Assembly (NCBI GenBank): GCA_917880885.1
Contig: OU862919.1
Coordinates: 48,893,058-48,957,057 of the forward strand
Direction of reading: 5' to 3'
Source: Limnephilus marmoratus
Lineage: Eukaryota; Arthropoda; Insecta; Trichoptera; Limnephilidae
DNA: 64,000 nucleotides
The translations under genes and the position numbers were made by a program. Below, piece by piece: positions 42,812-54,309 of the stretch. Within the stretch, counting starts at the first letter, position 1, and each line of letters starts with the position of its first letter. The notes below the pieces were generated by a model. The model made no database searches, was not told the DNA's origin, and saw only the letters and a program-made list of their open reading frames with translations.

Positions 42812-43011
42812 CTGTAACAATAATCAAACAATCATTATTAGCAACTGATCTCAACCGACAACCAACGAGAATATGTGTTGTTTCTTTGAGCAAAAAATTA
42901 ATTATTATTAAAAAATATAATTTGGGTTGCATAAAATGAAATATTCTAAAATTTCAGTTGTGTTTATGTAACATTCTAAAATTAAAAAATACATAACTCT
43001 TACATGAATAT

Positions 43012-43440
43012 TCCCTTGAGCGTGTCCAACATAAATTCTTACTTCACATTAATTTTAAATTGGGAATATCAATTGAAAACATTAATTACTTCTCCCTGTT
43101 ACAACTACTAGGACTTGATACATTAAAAGAAAGAAGAATTTGTTCTGATTTATTTTATTTATTTAAAATTGTTAATAACTTGTTGAAATCTCCTGAACTT
43201 TCGATAATATGTTTTCATGTACCGAGTAGATCAGTTCGTCACAAATTACCTTACCATTGTAATAATACAGAATCTAATGCTGAATTATATGCCATAATAA
43301 ATCGCCTGCATATGTAACAAATATGTTGTTGATGATATGATAAATATTGAAAGATTATCAACATACAAACATTATTTAATAAAAGCTGTTTGTCAGCGCT
43401 TTTCAGTTAGATTATAATCTAATATACTTTGTATGTTTAT
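43012..43440 (+). pseudogene. LINE reverse-transcriptase C-terminal fragment (Jockey/CR1-like)
   Basis: Frame from about 43013: LERVQHKFLLHINFKLGIS, then LLQLLGLDTLKERRICSDLF, LFKIVNNLLKSPEL and VPSRSVRHKLPYHCNN, ending in a stop at 43315-43317. This is the tail after the RT domain; no catalytic part is present. Confidence 0.78.
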
Positions 43441-43752
43441 ATTCTTCATCAATGTTTATTTCTGGAATTTTTAAATTTATTACTACATACTTTACGTAGT
43501 AATTTTTTAGTTCATAATATCTTGTACACATTCATGTATATGAGGTTTTCTTTTTCTTCATGTTTGTATTTATAATAGCTTACTATTTTTGCTTTATACT
43601 GTCACTTCAATATGTGCTCTTTAATTTTTTGTCATATTAATTTATTATTTAAAAAAAAAACATGATTTTTCACAGGTCTGCGATAGTCACGAAATAAAAA
43701 TGAGCATCTTTTATATTTGTAAGAAATAACACTTCGGGATGTGGTTGTTTAT

Positions 43753-44820
43753 CAGGGTGGCCACAAAAAACGGATTTCAGAATTCCCTGATAATTCCAGG
43801 TTTTCCAGGGCAGTTTCTACATTTTTCCATGATATGTTTAATTTGATATAAGGGAACGTACCCATACTATGTGACCTGTTCAGGGGGGGGGTCTTCAAAA
43901 TACCACGCTCGGTACAAATGAGCGGCGGGGGGCTTAGGTTTTTGGTCACCGGGGGGGGGGGGGGGGGGTTAAAAAGTGTAAAAAGTTGGTCACGTAGTAT
44001 GGGTACGTTCCCTATGGGGATATCGTTTGTTAAATAAATAATAAAGGGAATTCCGTCATCTATAGCATAAATTATTTCTTTGCATTACAATAATCTATTA
44101 AACACAAAATACACTTGTTACAAATTTACGATATTTCGCCTGAAGACAATTTGTGAAGAAATGAAAAGATCAGACAAAAATAGAAAAATAAACAAAAAAA
44201 ACATTAACATTAGAAGATATACAAAAAAATCACATGAAACAAGCATACTAGGGAACAGTTTAGATTTAGAATATTAATAATTAAAACAATATACCCTTTG
44301 GGTAGAAGAAAAGAAAAGAAGTAACCATATCTGAACCATAATAAAATGCTTATAGTTCAGAGAAAACTGAACCATAAGCATTCGACTAAAGTTTAGAAAG
44401 AGGTTTATTATGTATTTACACGAAGCTATGGTATAAATAGTGATGCAATGTAATTTTATAAATAATAAAAACCTTGATTTAAATGTTAAAATACCTACAC
44501 ACACAAAATAAAAACACACACACACACATCAACTAGATGACATGATTGTGTTGCAAGGGCATTAATGAAAATAATAATAAAAAAACACCTATCTAGTTTG
44601 TCTTTGTTGGCATATCTTTTGTTACACAAGTCGCAAGTAATAAAACACAACTTTGGGGTTTCACAAATCGCAAAATAACGAATATAGTTTAATTTTTGGA
44701 ATTCCCTGATATTATAAAAAATTTTCAAAATTCCCTGACATTTCCCTGATAATTCCAGGTTCGGTAAAATTCCCTGATAATTCCAGGTTTTCCAGGTATT
44801 CCAGGTCTGTGGCCACCCTG
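43753..44820. mobile_element. Transposon with CAGGGTGGCCACA ends
   Basis: Begins CAGGGTGGCCACA and ends TGTGGCCACCCTG, with repeated TTCCCTGATAATTCCAGG motifs near both ends. Flanked by TTTAT at 43748-43752 and 44821-44825 (5-bp duplication). 1068 bp, no transposase; carries a G-run MITE at 43851-44014. Superfamily not assigned. Confidence 0.88.
43851..44014. mobile_element. G-run MITE, short copy
   Basis: Ends AGGGAACGTACCCATACTAT and inverse, interior GGGTCTTCAAAATACCACGC and an 18-G run. Nested in the 43753-44820 element. Confidence 0.9.
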
Positions 44821-45162
44821 TTTATATGTATATAGCACAGATTTTGAGTTGTTTGACACAGTTCATGGGATTCAATTATTAATTAATATTAATTAACTAA
44901 TTATTAATTACTGTTTGTATTTATAATAGCTTACTATTTTTGCTTTATACTGTCACTTCAATATGTGCTCTTTAATTTTTTGTCATATTAATTTATTATT
45001 TAAAAAAAAAACATGATTTTTCACAGGTCTGCGATAGTCACGAAATAAAAATGAGCATCTTTTATATTTGTAAGAAATAACACTTCGGGATGTGGTTGTT
45101 TATATGTATATAGCACAGATTTTGAGTTGTTTGACACAGTTCATGGGATTCAATTATTAATT

Positions 45163-46010
45163 ACTAGCGAGTACCCGGCATGCGTTGCAATGCCACTCAA
45201 AGAAAGTGTTCGAGTTTTAATTGTGTTTATTGAAGTGCTTTTTGTATACACACAATTTTTTGTTTTTCCGACGCAAGAGCTGGTCACGGATTTTCTAAAT
45301 TTACTCCCCTGCTATTCCCTACTGCTCCCTCGAACCCCTCTCCTTCGTTCTCCCTCCCCCCTCCCGAATTCCCCTCCCCATCCCTCCTTCCTTCCCAGCC
45401 ACTAAACCATATGAAATGCACACCCAAATTTACTCCCTGCTATCCCCTATCACTATTATGGCCCCTTTGAAATTCTTGTACCTACTATGTCTCCTTTTAA
45501 ATCCCTCCTACCCCTCCCACCCTCCCTTCCCCTGCGTGTCGTTTCCCATGTGACCCTGTTTCTGCCCCCGTTTCTCCTCCCGCATCCCTTCCCTTCCCGC
45601 GTGCCCTTCCACCTTCCCCCTCCAGCGAACCCACTCCGCCTTTCGCATTCCCCTTCCATCTCCCCCACCTTCCACCCTCCCTTATCCCCCCTCCCGCAAA
45701 CCTCCCACCTCACTTCGTTCCCCTCCCCCCTCCTGGATTTCTCTGCCCTTCCCGCCTTCCCCCTCTGCCGCTAAACTATATGAAATACACACATTTTTCT
45801 AACAACTCGCTCGCCCCCCATAGTAAATATTGTATACAAATTTCATAACTCCAGGGCTCACCATACACGAGTATAGAAACTATCGCGGGCGCGTGCACAA
45901 CAAATCACCGAAGTTTCATCGCAATCGAACGAATGGTTTAGGGACCGCATAAGGGACAAACAAAGAAACATTAATTTTTGTATGTATACATATTAAGATT
46001 AAAAATTGTT
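45163..46010 (-). mobile_element. Helitron-like element, minus orientation
   Basis: On the minus strand it ends CATGCCGGGTACTCGCTAGT (CTAGT at 45167-45163). The body extends to about 46010 with AACCATTCGTTCGATTGCGA on the minus strand and includes a polypyrimidine tract. No coding homology. 5' limit uncertain. Confidence 0.58.
45300..45775 (+). repeat. Polypyrimidine tract
   Basis: About 475 bp almost entirely C and T on the plus strand (CCCTCCC, TTCCCCT repeats), broken around 45400-45490. Long purine/pyrimidine asymmetry; ORFs across it are compositional. Confidence 0.9.
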
Positions 46011-46191
46011 TCGGAATTCAATATTTTTATTTTAAACTCATCAATAATTCATTTATAATTTACAATATCGATAACAAAGTGCCACTGGAATTCCGCAAAC
46101 ATAAACGAAATATTAACGTAATAATATTATTTATTATCAATGATATAGGTAGGTATATTTACGAAAGTTGACAACACAGCTTAGGGTATGT

Positions 46192-46860
46192 ACAGTTTGT
46201 CAAATAAGAGTAGAAAATATATGAGGGCGCCACTGTTGATCAAATGGCAATACTAAACACATAACTCATGGGTTAAAGTAAAGCTGTGTAACCTACATTT
46301 TTATAAAAAATTAAAAAGGCATAATAGTGGAAAAAATATTTTTTCATCGCAGTATAGATACCCGCCGATCTCAAAATTAGAGTTGCGTATAGGTATATTA
46401 TTATTATACCTTTGCAATTTTGTGTTAACATAATGAAGAATAACTATAATGTAATAAAATATAAAGCACAGTTTAGAAATTACTCACATTTATTTAATAC
46501 TAGATAAAGTACCTAGCGTTGCCTGGGCTTTAGATCATGTCTCTAATTTTAGATCTGAATATATTTAACTCATTCAGATCTTAAAGTAGTGTTACTATCT
46601 CACCATTAGTGATTCTTCCTTTCTATTTATTATTAAATTCAAATTTATGTTAAATTAAATTAAAGCAAATCGCTTTATAAATGACCTTTTAATCAAATTT
46701 ATGTCATGAAGAAAAAATGTTTTTTAAAATGTGGTTTACTGTGTTCTATACATTCAGTGTAATTGCACTTCAAAAAAATATTTGATGGTTAAATTGGTGT
46801 TGCCAGTCTACAAATTTAGTAGTTCAAGTTTTTATATTTTCTACTCTTAATTTACAGACT
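46192..46860. mobile_element. Relative of the 34691-35875 transposon
   Basis: Ends ACAGTTTGTCAAATAAGAGT and inverted counterpart ACTCTTAATTTACAGACT; inner motifs AGGGCGCCACTG and AATGGCAATACTAAACAC match the 34691 left end. No ORF. Confidence 0.7.
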
Positions 46861-47063
46861 ATAATCGGTAATATTTTAAAATAAATGCCTAAAAGCCTAA
46901 AATAATAGCTTGAATATCCAATAGCTTTAAAAAGGAGACCGAAAAAAACAAGTGAAAATGCGGTGTGTGGCCGGAAGTAGTCAGTTTCGTTTCCCGCCAC
47001 AATGAAACAAATAAATATAACATTCTTTGAATAGTTTTTCTTGTGCGTCTTGAAAGAAACATC

Positions 47064-47190
47064 AATCGACAAGGTTTGGGAAAAATTAGGTCGTTTTCGC
47101 TTTTTCGCGATTGAATTCCAACTTGGATTGAGTTGGAATTCAATCGCGAAAAAGCGAAAACGACCTAATTTTTCCCAAACCTTGTCGATT
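47064..47190. repeat. Perfect 60-bp hairpin with 7-nt loop
   Basis: Arms 47064-47123 and 47131-47190 are exact inverted copies (AATCGACAAGGTTTGGGAAA outermost); loop TGGATTG. No mismatch in 60 bp. Confidence 0.97.
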
Positions 47191-47435
47191 TAAGTTACAC
47201 CAGTGGTTGGATTAAAAAACTTGTACAACCCGGAACGTTCGTATTTCGACAAAATTGTTCATGATAAGCTTGAAACCACTCATTATCTGACAATATTCAC
47301 ATTTAAGTTCCGAATAGACGTAATTTAAGGAGTCATAATATATTTAATATTTCTTGAATTATTTAATAACAATATTGCCTACTTCAATCCGCTGTCTCGA
47401 ATGTGTCGTCTGTATTAATACTATTGAATGTGACT

Positions 47436-48417
47436 ATATAGTAAGGGTCGATCGAGATCTCGGTCTCGGCATTCTCGGCTACAAATTCTACCATGCGAGA
47501 ACTCTGTCTCGGCGAAAAATCGCCGAGATTCTGGGCCATAACCGAGACCGATAGGGTGGGATTCAAATCTACCGCGCGCGTCCACATTCGTCACTTGGTG
47601 TCAGTGCGTGAGAGAGCTGTCGATTGTGATCGGTCGACAGGCAGCGAGGAGGGTTTTACTTACCGCTGCTGCCGCCGCCGCGCCGCGCCGTTCGTTCATT
47701 TCACTACTTTTGTAAACAAACAAATCAATTTGGGAGGCGGGAATGGGTACCGCCGCCCCGGGAACCTTTATTGGATAACCAACACCTCTGCCATAGGTCA
47801 CCCCAAGTGGTTCGCTATGTTTGGTGATTTAGCAGGGGTGCCCGGGTTCATGGGGTGAGGTTTGTCTAGGTCTTGGAGGCGGATGACCAGGACATACTGA
47901 ACCCCAGATTCCTACCCACCCCTTAAACCCTTTTCCTTCCCAGAACTCTCCTCTCCTTCCTTTCCTTAAAAAAAACCCTCCACACAGCATCCTCAAAGAT
48001 GACATAGGCCCTGAGGGAAATTATTTTCCTCAGGGCCTCCTGTGTGGAGCTCATGTAAAAAAAAAAAAAAACAATTGTAGTTAAAAGAAGTTTGTTTGAA
48101 TTTTGTTCGTAGCAGAAAAAAATAAGTTCTTTATGTGTTGTTGTGATTAATTATAATTACTAGCCAGAATAACTGCATAAACTAGTTAAGTGAATATCAA
48201 GTTCATTACGTATTATTTTATACGTATGTTGGAAAGCTACAACATTATGTTGTTCAATTTTGATTATTAAAACTATTTAAAACAAATTATTATTACATTC
48301 TTAAACATACTATATTATGCAAAAATAGCACATTTTAATTTTTTTCTCAATTTATCTATTCTCGGTCTCGGTCTCGGCCGAGAACGAAAAACCTGTCTCG
48401 GTCGACCCTTACTATAT
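47436..48417. mobile_element. MITE with ATATAGTAAGGGTCGA ends and CGGTCT arrays
   Basis: ATATAGTAAGGGTCGATCGA is inverted at 48398-48417. Both ends contain GATCTCGGTCTCGG-type repeats. A family S retroposon (47725-48073) is nested inside. No transposase. Confidence 0.8.
47725..48073 (+). mobile_element. Short retroposon (family S) with internal deletion
   Basis: From TTTGGGAGGCGGGAATGGGT through GTCACCCCAAGTGGTTCGC and TTCATGGGGTGAGGTTTGTC, then a deletion to the CCCCAGATTCCTACCC part, hairpin and poly-A. Nested in the 47436-48417 MITE. Confidence 0.8.
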
Positions 48418-51400
48418 CGATATCTACGCAAACAGTCTAGTATATTTTAAAAAGCAAATTAGCGGTCCACTAACATGACATGTCATGGAGAATAGTTATA
48501 TTTTAACTGAAATGTGAATGGTTGTTATTTACTATATTTATTACTATCTTGCATCATATTTTAATCTTTTTATTTTTCATATCTCGTTATTTCTAATTAC
48601 TTAACATGTATATGTATTTCATGTTAACGTGTATACATAGAGAAAAACTAATCTTGAATTATGCATTCTGTAAACATTTTAAATTTAATTATTAACATCT
48701 ACGCTCTCTACAATTTCTATCTAATATTTAATTAATCTATTATTAATTAATAATAATAATCTGTTAATCTATTAATTTCATGTTAAGAATCTGTGAATTT
48801 TCCAAAACAATAAATAAATACATGTTTTTAAAACCCGCATTTTTGTGACTCCTACCGCCCCACTACACCCCATACACGAGTACCTACTGACCTACTCCTC
48901 TCCCGGTGCGGCCGGTGGCGTTGCCTGCGCCGAGTGCACATAAGTTACGCGAGGATGGGAAAAAAGTGAGATTTAAATAGCGAATATTCACAAAAATCTA
49001 GAGTCAATATAATTTGAATGTGTTTATTTACATGTCCATATGTGAGTTTGTTAGAGTGAGATGGGAACGCGCGAATAAGAGTGCGAATGTGTGGGTACCA
49101 CTTCCAATGCACGGCCATTGCTAAAGTGGGATTTCGAGTGACAGGTAGTGAGTGTCACGCTTTAACTTAATATATCGTACAAAGTGTATGTAATTCGGAG
49201 TTATTGACTTATCAATTATCATTCACTCTGATAAACCGAAGATACAGTAAAATGTATAATACGTAGGACAGCTATGGCTCAAGGAAAGAGTACACGCATC
49301 GGGGTGAAAGCTCTTGCCGCCAAATCATCTATTCTTATTGTGGAAGTGGTGAGATCAAACCCACTACTTTATTAAACAAGACTTAATTTATTATATTCTT
49401 GTCATAAGACAGCAAAAAAGCAATGAATGTCGATAACAAGGCACTTCCAAACTTTCCTCTTTCCCATCTCCCCCCGCATAACTACTTCAACCTCACAATG
49501 TACCCCAAATTGGAGATGCCAGTCCTAGGGAACTCAAATCACATAAAAAGGAGACGTTTTTTTATATTCGATTTTAAATCCATAGTTCAAGATTTTTTTT
49601 TAAATCCATAGTTAAGATTTTTGAATAAAAGGAATCAATTCAAAAGGTATCAGCCAAGGTAGATTTGTAACTTCATACATAGTTATAGGTGAGATGTGCT
49701 TGTGTCGCACGCGCGACTTGACGAGGTGAGAGGCGAGAGCGGGCCGCGGCGGGAGGGGAGCTGTCAAGTGAATACGCCGGGCCGGGTACCTTGGCTGACA
49801 CCGACTCCAAAAATAACAATCGTACCTACATATTGATGAGTAGAAAAGTAAGTTGATTATAAAGTTGTAGAAGAATACGAAATTATTTTTTTACTTTTTA
49901 GTGCATTTTTTGAAGACGTTTTTTTGTTTTGTTAAAATTTTTGTTTATTTTTTGATTTTTAGTGAATCTGAAGTACACTAACTAATTCGAATAAGATTCG
50001 GCCGAGTATCTTTAATTTGCTCTTAAGAATTGGAGAGTTCCATTACTTTGTCATCCCATAATCAGAACCTAACCAAACTCTCATCAAACTACCCTTGAAG
50101 TACATCCTTTCCAATAAAAAAGAATCATCGAAATCGGTTGGCGTGATATTGAGTTATTAGTCCATTTGTCGCGCACATACTTAATGCAATTTTTTTTTTA
50201 TTTTTTTTAGCATATAAAATATAATAATACATTTAGATGATGTAATAATTCGCGTACAAGTTCATGTTCAAATAATCTTCCATAGAAGCATTAGCTTGTG
50301 TCTGGAAGAGTAGTGTACATTTTTTTATGCTATATTATGTTATAAGTTCTTAAATTACAATGTGAATGTAAAAAAATAAGTTGTAAGTTCGGTGATATGT
50401 AATTATAGGTATTTATCTACTAATAAACAATTTTACTATTAGGATAATGTATCTAGAATTATTGTAATTAGTTGTTGAAAACAAAACAAAATTTAACTTA
50501 TTTGAAGAACGGAGTATCACTTGGAAACTGAGTTATAAATTATTCTTGAGATTAGATTAGTCGGAAACTTTTTTTTTTTTTTGAGATTATCTTTGAAATA
50601 TTTTTTAACAGTGTTTATTAATGGGATTTTATCATTAATTTTTCTAATTTCATCCGGTAATCGGTTGAAAATAAGTCTTATATGATTTTCTCATGGATGG
50701 CATTGTCAGAAATGGACCAAATTAAAATGGAAACACACGGGAAGCACCAGCTTTCAAATAAAAAAAGAATCATCAATATCGGTTCACCCAGTCGAAAGTT
50801 CTGAGGTAACAAACATTAAAAAAAAAACGAATTGAGAACCTCCTCCTTTTCGAAGTCGTTTAAAAAACATTCTGCGGTCATTAACACGCGCGCCGTAGTA
50901 ATAATATTTTTTAAATTATCATCGAAGAACGTTATTCTAGGTTAAGTATTACCGAGACAAAAGACTCAAGAAAGGAAAAAAAACAATACCCTTATTCGGT
51001 ATTATAACAGCTGGGTATTACAAAAAATATTTCATGTACAACGGATACATTAGACGTACCAAGTGACAAATAATACAAACCAGTCTTAACACGATTAGGG
51101 AAAAAGATTAATATTTTCCACTTATTTACAAACAGAGACTTTTTTTTAAATGGGTGTACATCGTGAAGCGTGATCTATAAACATCGAATGTGACAAGACG
51201 GGAAATGAAGTTAACCTGTCATTTGCCAGGAACGCGCCGGCGCGCGAGAATCGAATTTCAAAAATGAATATTAATTCAAATAATTTGGATGAGATTTTAA
51301 ATTTTATTCCATTAATATATAACATAAAATAAAGCTTAAAATAGCTTCCTCCATTCTTGTTCTTAAGGTAATTTAAAAAAGGTAAGGTAAAAAACCCTGG

Positions 51401-51600
51401 CCTTTGACAGGTTAAGAGCTGAAAATTAACGCGCTGACCTTGAAATTTCAGACAGAAAGGAGCTGTGCGAATTTCATGACGTCAGACACACAAAAAGATT
51501 CTGCTTTAAAGTTAAGGGTCTGTTCAGACAGAGCTATCAAATATAAAAGATCTTAACACGACAAATATCGCTCTCCATACAATCCCTTCAGACCGTTCAC
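48418..51600. other. Gene-free stretch
   Basis: AT-rich; a GC/CpG-rich block at about 49690-49800 (GGGCCGCGGCGGGAGGGGAG) stands out, and 49440-49530 matches the 36525-36625 repeat. No conserved protein on either strand. Confidence 0.45.
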
Positions 51601-52600
51601 ACCTAAACGTTTTGAGCACATCAACCATAGACAATGCACATATTAGGCCGGCCGCAAATATCAGATTTTTTCATCCGATTGTCGGATCCGACAAAAACGA
51701 TTGGACGGCCGGCGCGGAAAGGCGTAGCCTAGGTATTATAACCAATCCGGATTTCGTATCGATTTTTGTCCGATTTTACTATTTTTTGTGGTCTTCGGCA
51801 GTATTATATATCTTCGAGCATACGTCACGTGAATTTATAATTGATCTCTGATTTTATTTTTTCGTTATTGAGTTTATCGTCGCTGGTTGCTGAACCCGCT
51901 GAATATAAACAAAAACGAGTGTGCTTTAGACCACACGACTGAAGTAATTCAATAACTTATAAAAGAAGAGAGAAAGAAAATGTGCGCGCACACTGCTCTC
52001 TCTTTCTCCTACAATGTGATACAGACAATGGGCCTGCACAGTGTCTTAGATATACAAACGTAACTGGCTATGAGAGAAAGAGAGAAAGAAAATGTGTGCT
52101 CGCACCTCTCTCTCTTCAACGCAATTCTCTCTCTCTTTCTATCTTCACTAACTTATACCTCCCTCTCAACTTCCGTTCGCCTCGCCCGATCACACTTTTC
52201 GTAACTTCTCGTCACGCATTCACCAGCTTACTCCCCAAGTCAAGCGTGCGTAAAGAAGATTTACTTCAAAAAGGTTTCAATGTGTTGGCTAAATGAATTA
52301 GTTAATTCAAATAATTAATGGAAAAAAATTACGAAGAATATTGTAACAAAAATATTTTACACATGACACGCTGTTATTTATATTTTCGTTCCTACCTCTT
52401 ACTTGCTCAGTTGGGGGTTCCCCTGAAATATTCCTCGCTTGTCACCTGTGTCATTCTCATTTCTTTCGTACATTGTGATTGACGTGAACTCATGAGGGGA
52501 ATTATTACCTATTGGTTGTTGGATAAGTTGTTTATTCTGTTAGTGTTAGTGTTCAAACACAAGGTAATTGGATTGGATAGTTAATTTTTTTTTGGGCAGG
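51601..52600. other. Gene-free stretch with GA/CT-rich segments
   Basis: 51961-52140 alternates AGAGAGAAAGAAAATGTG and CTCTCTCTTTC blocks that can pair with each other. 51646-51725 (GGCCGGCCGCAAATATCAG) looks like a transposon end without a visible partner. Confidence 0.45.
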
Positions 52601-52644
52601 GGGGGGTGACACCACGATATCCAATCCGAGTGCCACCCATGCTA

Positions 52645-52762
52645 GCTACGCCACTGCGTCCGTCACACTGAACCCCAGATTCTAACCCACCCTTCATAAC
52701 TTTTCTTTCCCAGAATTATCTTTCCTTCCTTTCCTAAAAAGACCCTCCACACAGCATCTCAA

Positions 52763-52799
<37 letters not shown>

Positions 52800-52800
52800 A
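52645..52800 (+). mobile_element. Short retroposon (family S), 3' fragment
   Basis: From GTCCGTCACACTGAACCCCA to CCCTCCACACAGCATCTC and a poly-A of over 30. Confidence 0.7.
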
Positions 52801-53094
52801 ATTAAATCAGTGAAAGAAAAGTTTGTTGTTGTCTCAGTTACACTTTTTTGGTCAGTAACCATCTTTTCACCCCAGCGCCCTTAAGGGGTTTTTCACAAAA
52901 ACGGCGCTCTACAATATCCAATAATTATTAAAAAAGCTATTATTTCTTCCGTGTTTAGACTTGCTCGAACTGATCGGCGTACACTATACGTCGAGTTCTA
53001 TTCCATAACGCCCTCCTCACTATCCGATTTGTAGAACTGCTTGCAAGGCTGCGTGCAGGGTCTCTGCAAATCGGTTCATTTGTAGGCAAAACTT

Positions 53095-53185
53095 ACCAAC
53101 CCCCCCCCCCCCCCTCCCGTTGACCAAAAACCTAAGCCCCCCGCCGCTCATTTGTACCAAGCGTGGTATTTTGAAGACCCCCTCT
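53095..53185. mobile_element. G-run MITE fragment
   Basis: C run, CCAAAAACCTAAGCCCCCCG, GTACCAAGCGTGGTATTTTG; complementary to the interior of the 43851 copy. Ends truncated. Confidence 0.75.
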
Positions 53186-53479
53186 ATCAAAATGTACAGG
53201 GTGTAACAGGACGTACCCGAGGAATTTTAAACAGCGATTCCTGAACATACTTGGAGTAAAAATTGTAGATGTCATTTTGCTGATCGATGACATTTTTTTC
53301 TATTTAAAACAATAAAAATATTTTTCCATCATACGCCACAACTTCCTAGTTAAAAGAATAGCGCGTTTGTAGCCTAGATATGCGTTGCGTCTCGTTCCAA
53401 CCGCATATTAATAAAAATTAATTTAATTAAAAATTGAGTTCTTTAATAAAAATAATTTACCACAATTAAATATTAGCAA

Positions 53480-53785
53480 AAGAATAATTCTGTTGGAGGA
53501 CTAACCGTGCCACCAGTACGAACCACAACACCACAGCGTTACTATATATTCAACGGTATAAAATTATTTAATAAATTACCCCTTGATATTCGATTTGATG
53601 AAAACTACGACAAATATAAAAAAAAAATAAAAAATACTCTAGTACCACCTCATAACTTAACTTATTGTTTAGAAATATGTTTTTGCCTTATCAATTCTTT
53701 GAATCATTTATTAACTAACCTATATTTTTATTACTTTTATCCATATTTTCTAATAAAATCACTAATATTTTTTGTTTCAATTTAA
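53480..53785 (+). pseudogene. LINE polymerase tail fragment
   Basis: Encodes VPPVRTTTPQRYYIFNGIKL followed by FNKLPLDIR and KYKKKIKNTLV, the C-terminal pattern of many insect and CR1-like LINE polymerases (GIKLFNxLP). Short and isolated. Confidence 0.6.
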
Positions 53786-53943
53786 ACAGATGTAAAAATA
53801 TTTATTATTATTTTTTTAATTTATAAACTAACGTTTAGACAAGATTTTTTATGCATAGCACAAAGGGTAACAATTATTATAAGCAATAATTGTCAGCCTG
53901 AAACACTCATTTACATTGAAAAATCTTCAGAGAAAAGATACTT

Positions 53944-54015
53944 GCCGCCAACGGGACTTGAACCCGCGTCCTTCTTATTGCCGGTCGGATGCTCTGACCA
54001 CTGAGCTATGGCGGC
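53944..54015 (-). tRNA. tRNA-like sequence (anticodon position GGC), left arm
   Basis: 72 nt. Acceptor GCCGCCA/TGGCGGC pairs fully, D stem GCTC/GAGC, T arm with GGTTCAAGTCC. The anticodon stem TCCGA/TAAGA has two mismatches and position 33 is C instead of U. By position the anticodon is GGC (Ala), but the loop looks altered. Likely a pseudo-tRNA or tRNA-derived module. Confidence 0.55.
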
Positions 54016-54237
54016 TTATCAAATACCCGCCAAATAATTCAATATATACTAGTGTTTCATTCAACAATTACTGCTATTATATTTTTTCCACCTGAAAAAC
54101 CTAGCGAGGGATTTAACACTAACAATGTCTCTCTCGCAAAAATAAAGTTGGTTGTTTTCAGGTGGAAAAAATATAATAGCAGTAATTGTTGAATGAAACA
54201 CTAGTATATATAGAATTATTTGGCGGGCAGGAGATAA

Positions 54238-54309
54238 GCCGCCATAGCTCAGTGGTCAGAGCATCCGACCGGCAATCAGAAGGACACGGGTTCAAGTCCC
54301 GTTGGCGGC
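54238..54309 (+). tRNA. tRNA-like sequence (anticodon position GGC), right arm
   Basis: 72 nt, partner of the left-arm copy. Acceptor, D and T stems pair perfectly (ACGGG/CCCGT); the anticodon stem TCCGA/TCAGA has one mismatch; loop CCGGCAA again has C at position 33. No 3' CCA encoded. Function as a tRNA is doubtful. Confidence 0.6.

Larger units (their letters stand above)
43561..45167. repeat. Tandem duplication of a ~283-bp unit; first copy holds a transposon
   Basis: Unit 1 is 43561-43752 plus 44821-44911; unit 2 is 44912 to about 45165 and is essentially identical but uninterrupted. Unit 2 therefore shows the empty site (GGTTGTTTATATGTATATAG) of the element at 43753-44820. Confidence 0.9.

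Noticed and set aside
45487..45774. ORFs on both strands over the C/T tract
   Set aside because: Composition of a polypyrimidine tract, no conserved sequence.
49690..49800. CpG-rich block as APPBP2 promoter/first exon
   Set aside because: No coding segment matching the missing N-terminal residues was found on the minus strand nearby; left as unassigned.
51646..51725. GGCCGGCCGCAAATATCAG as a transposon end
   Set aside because: No inverted partner or target duplication could be located.
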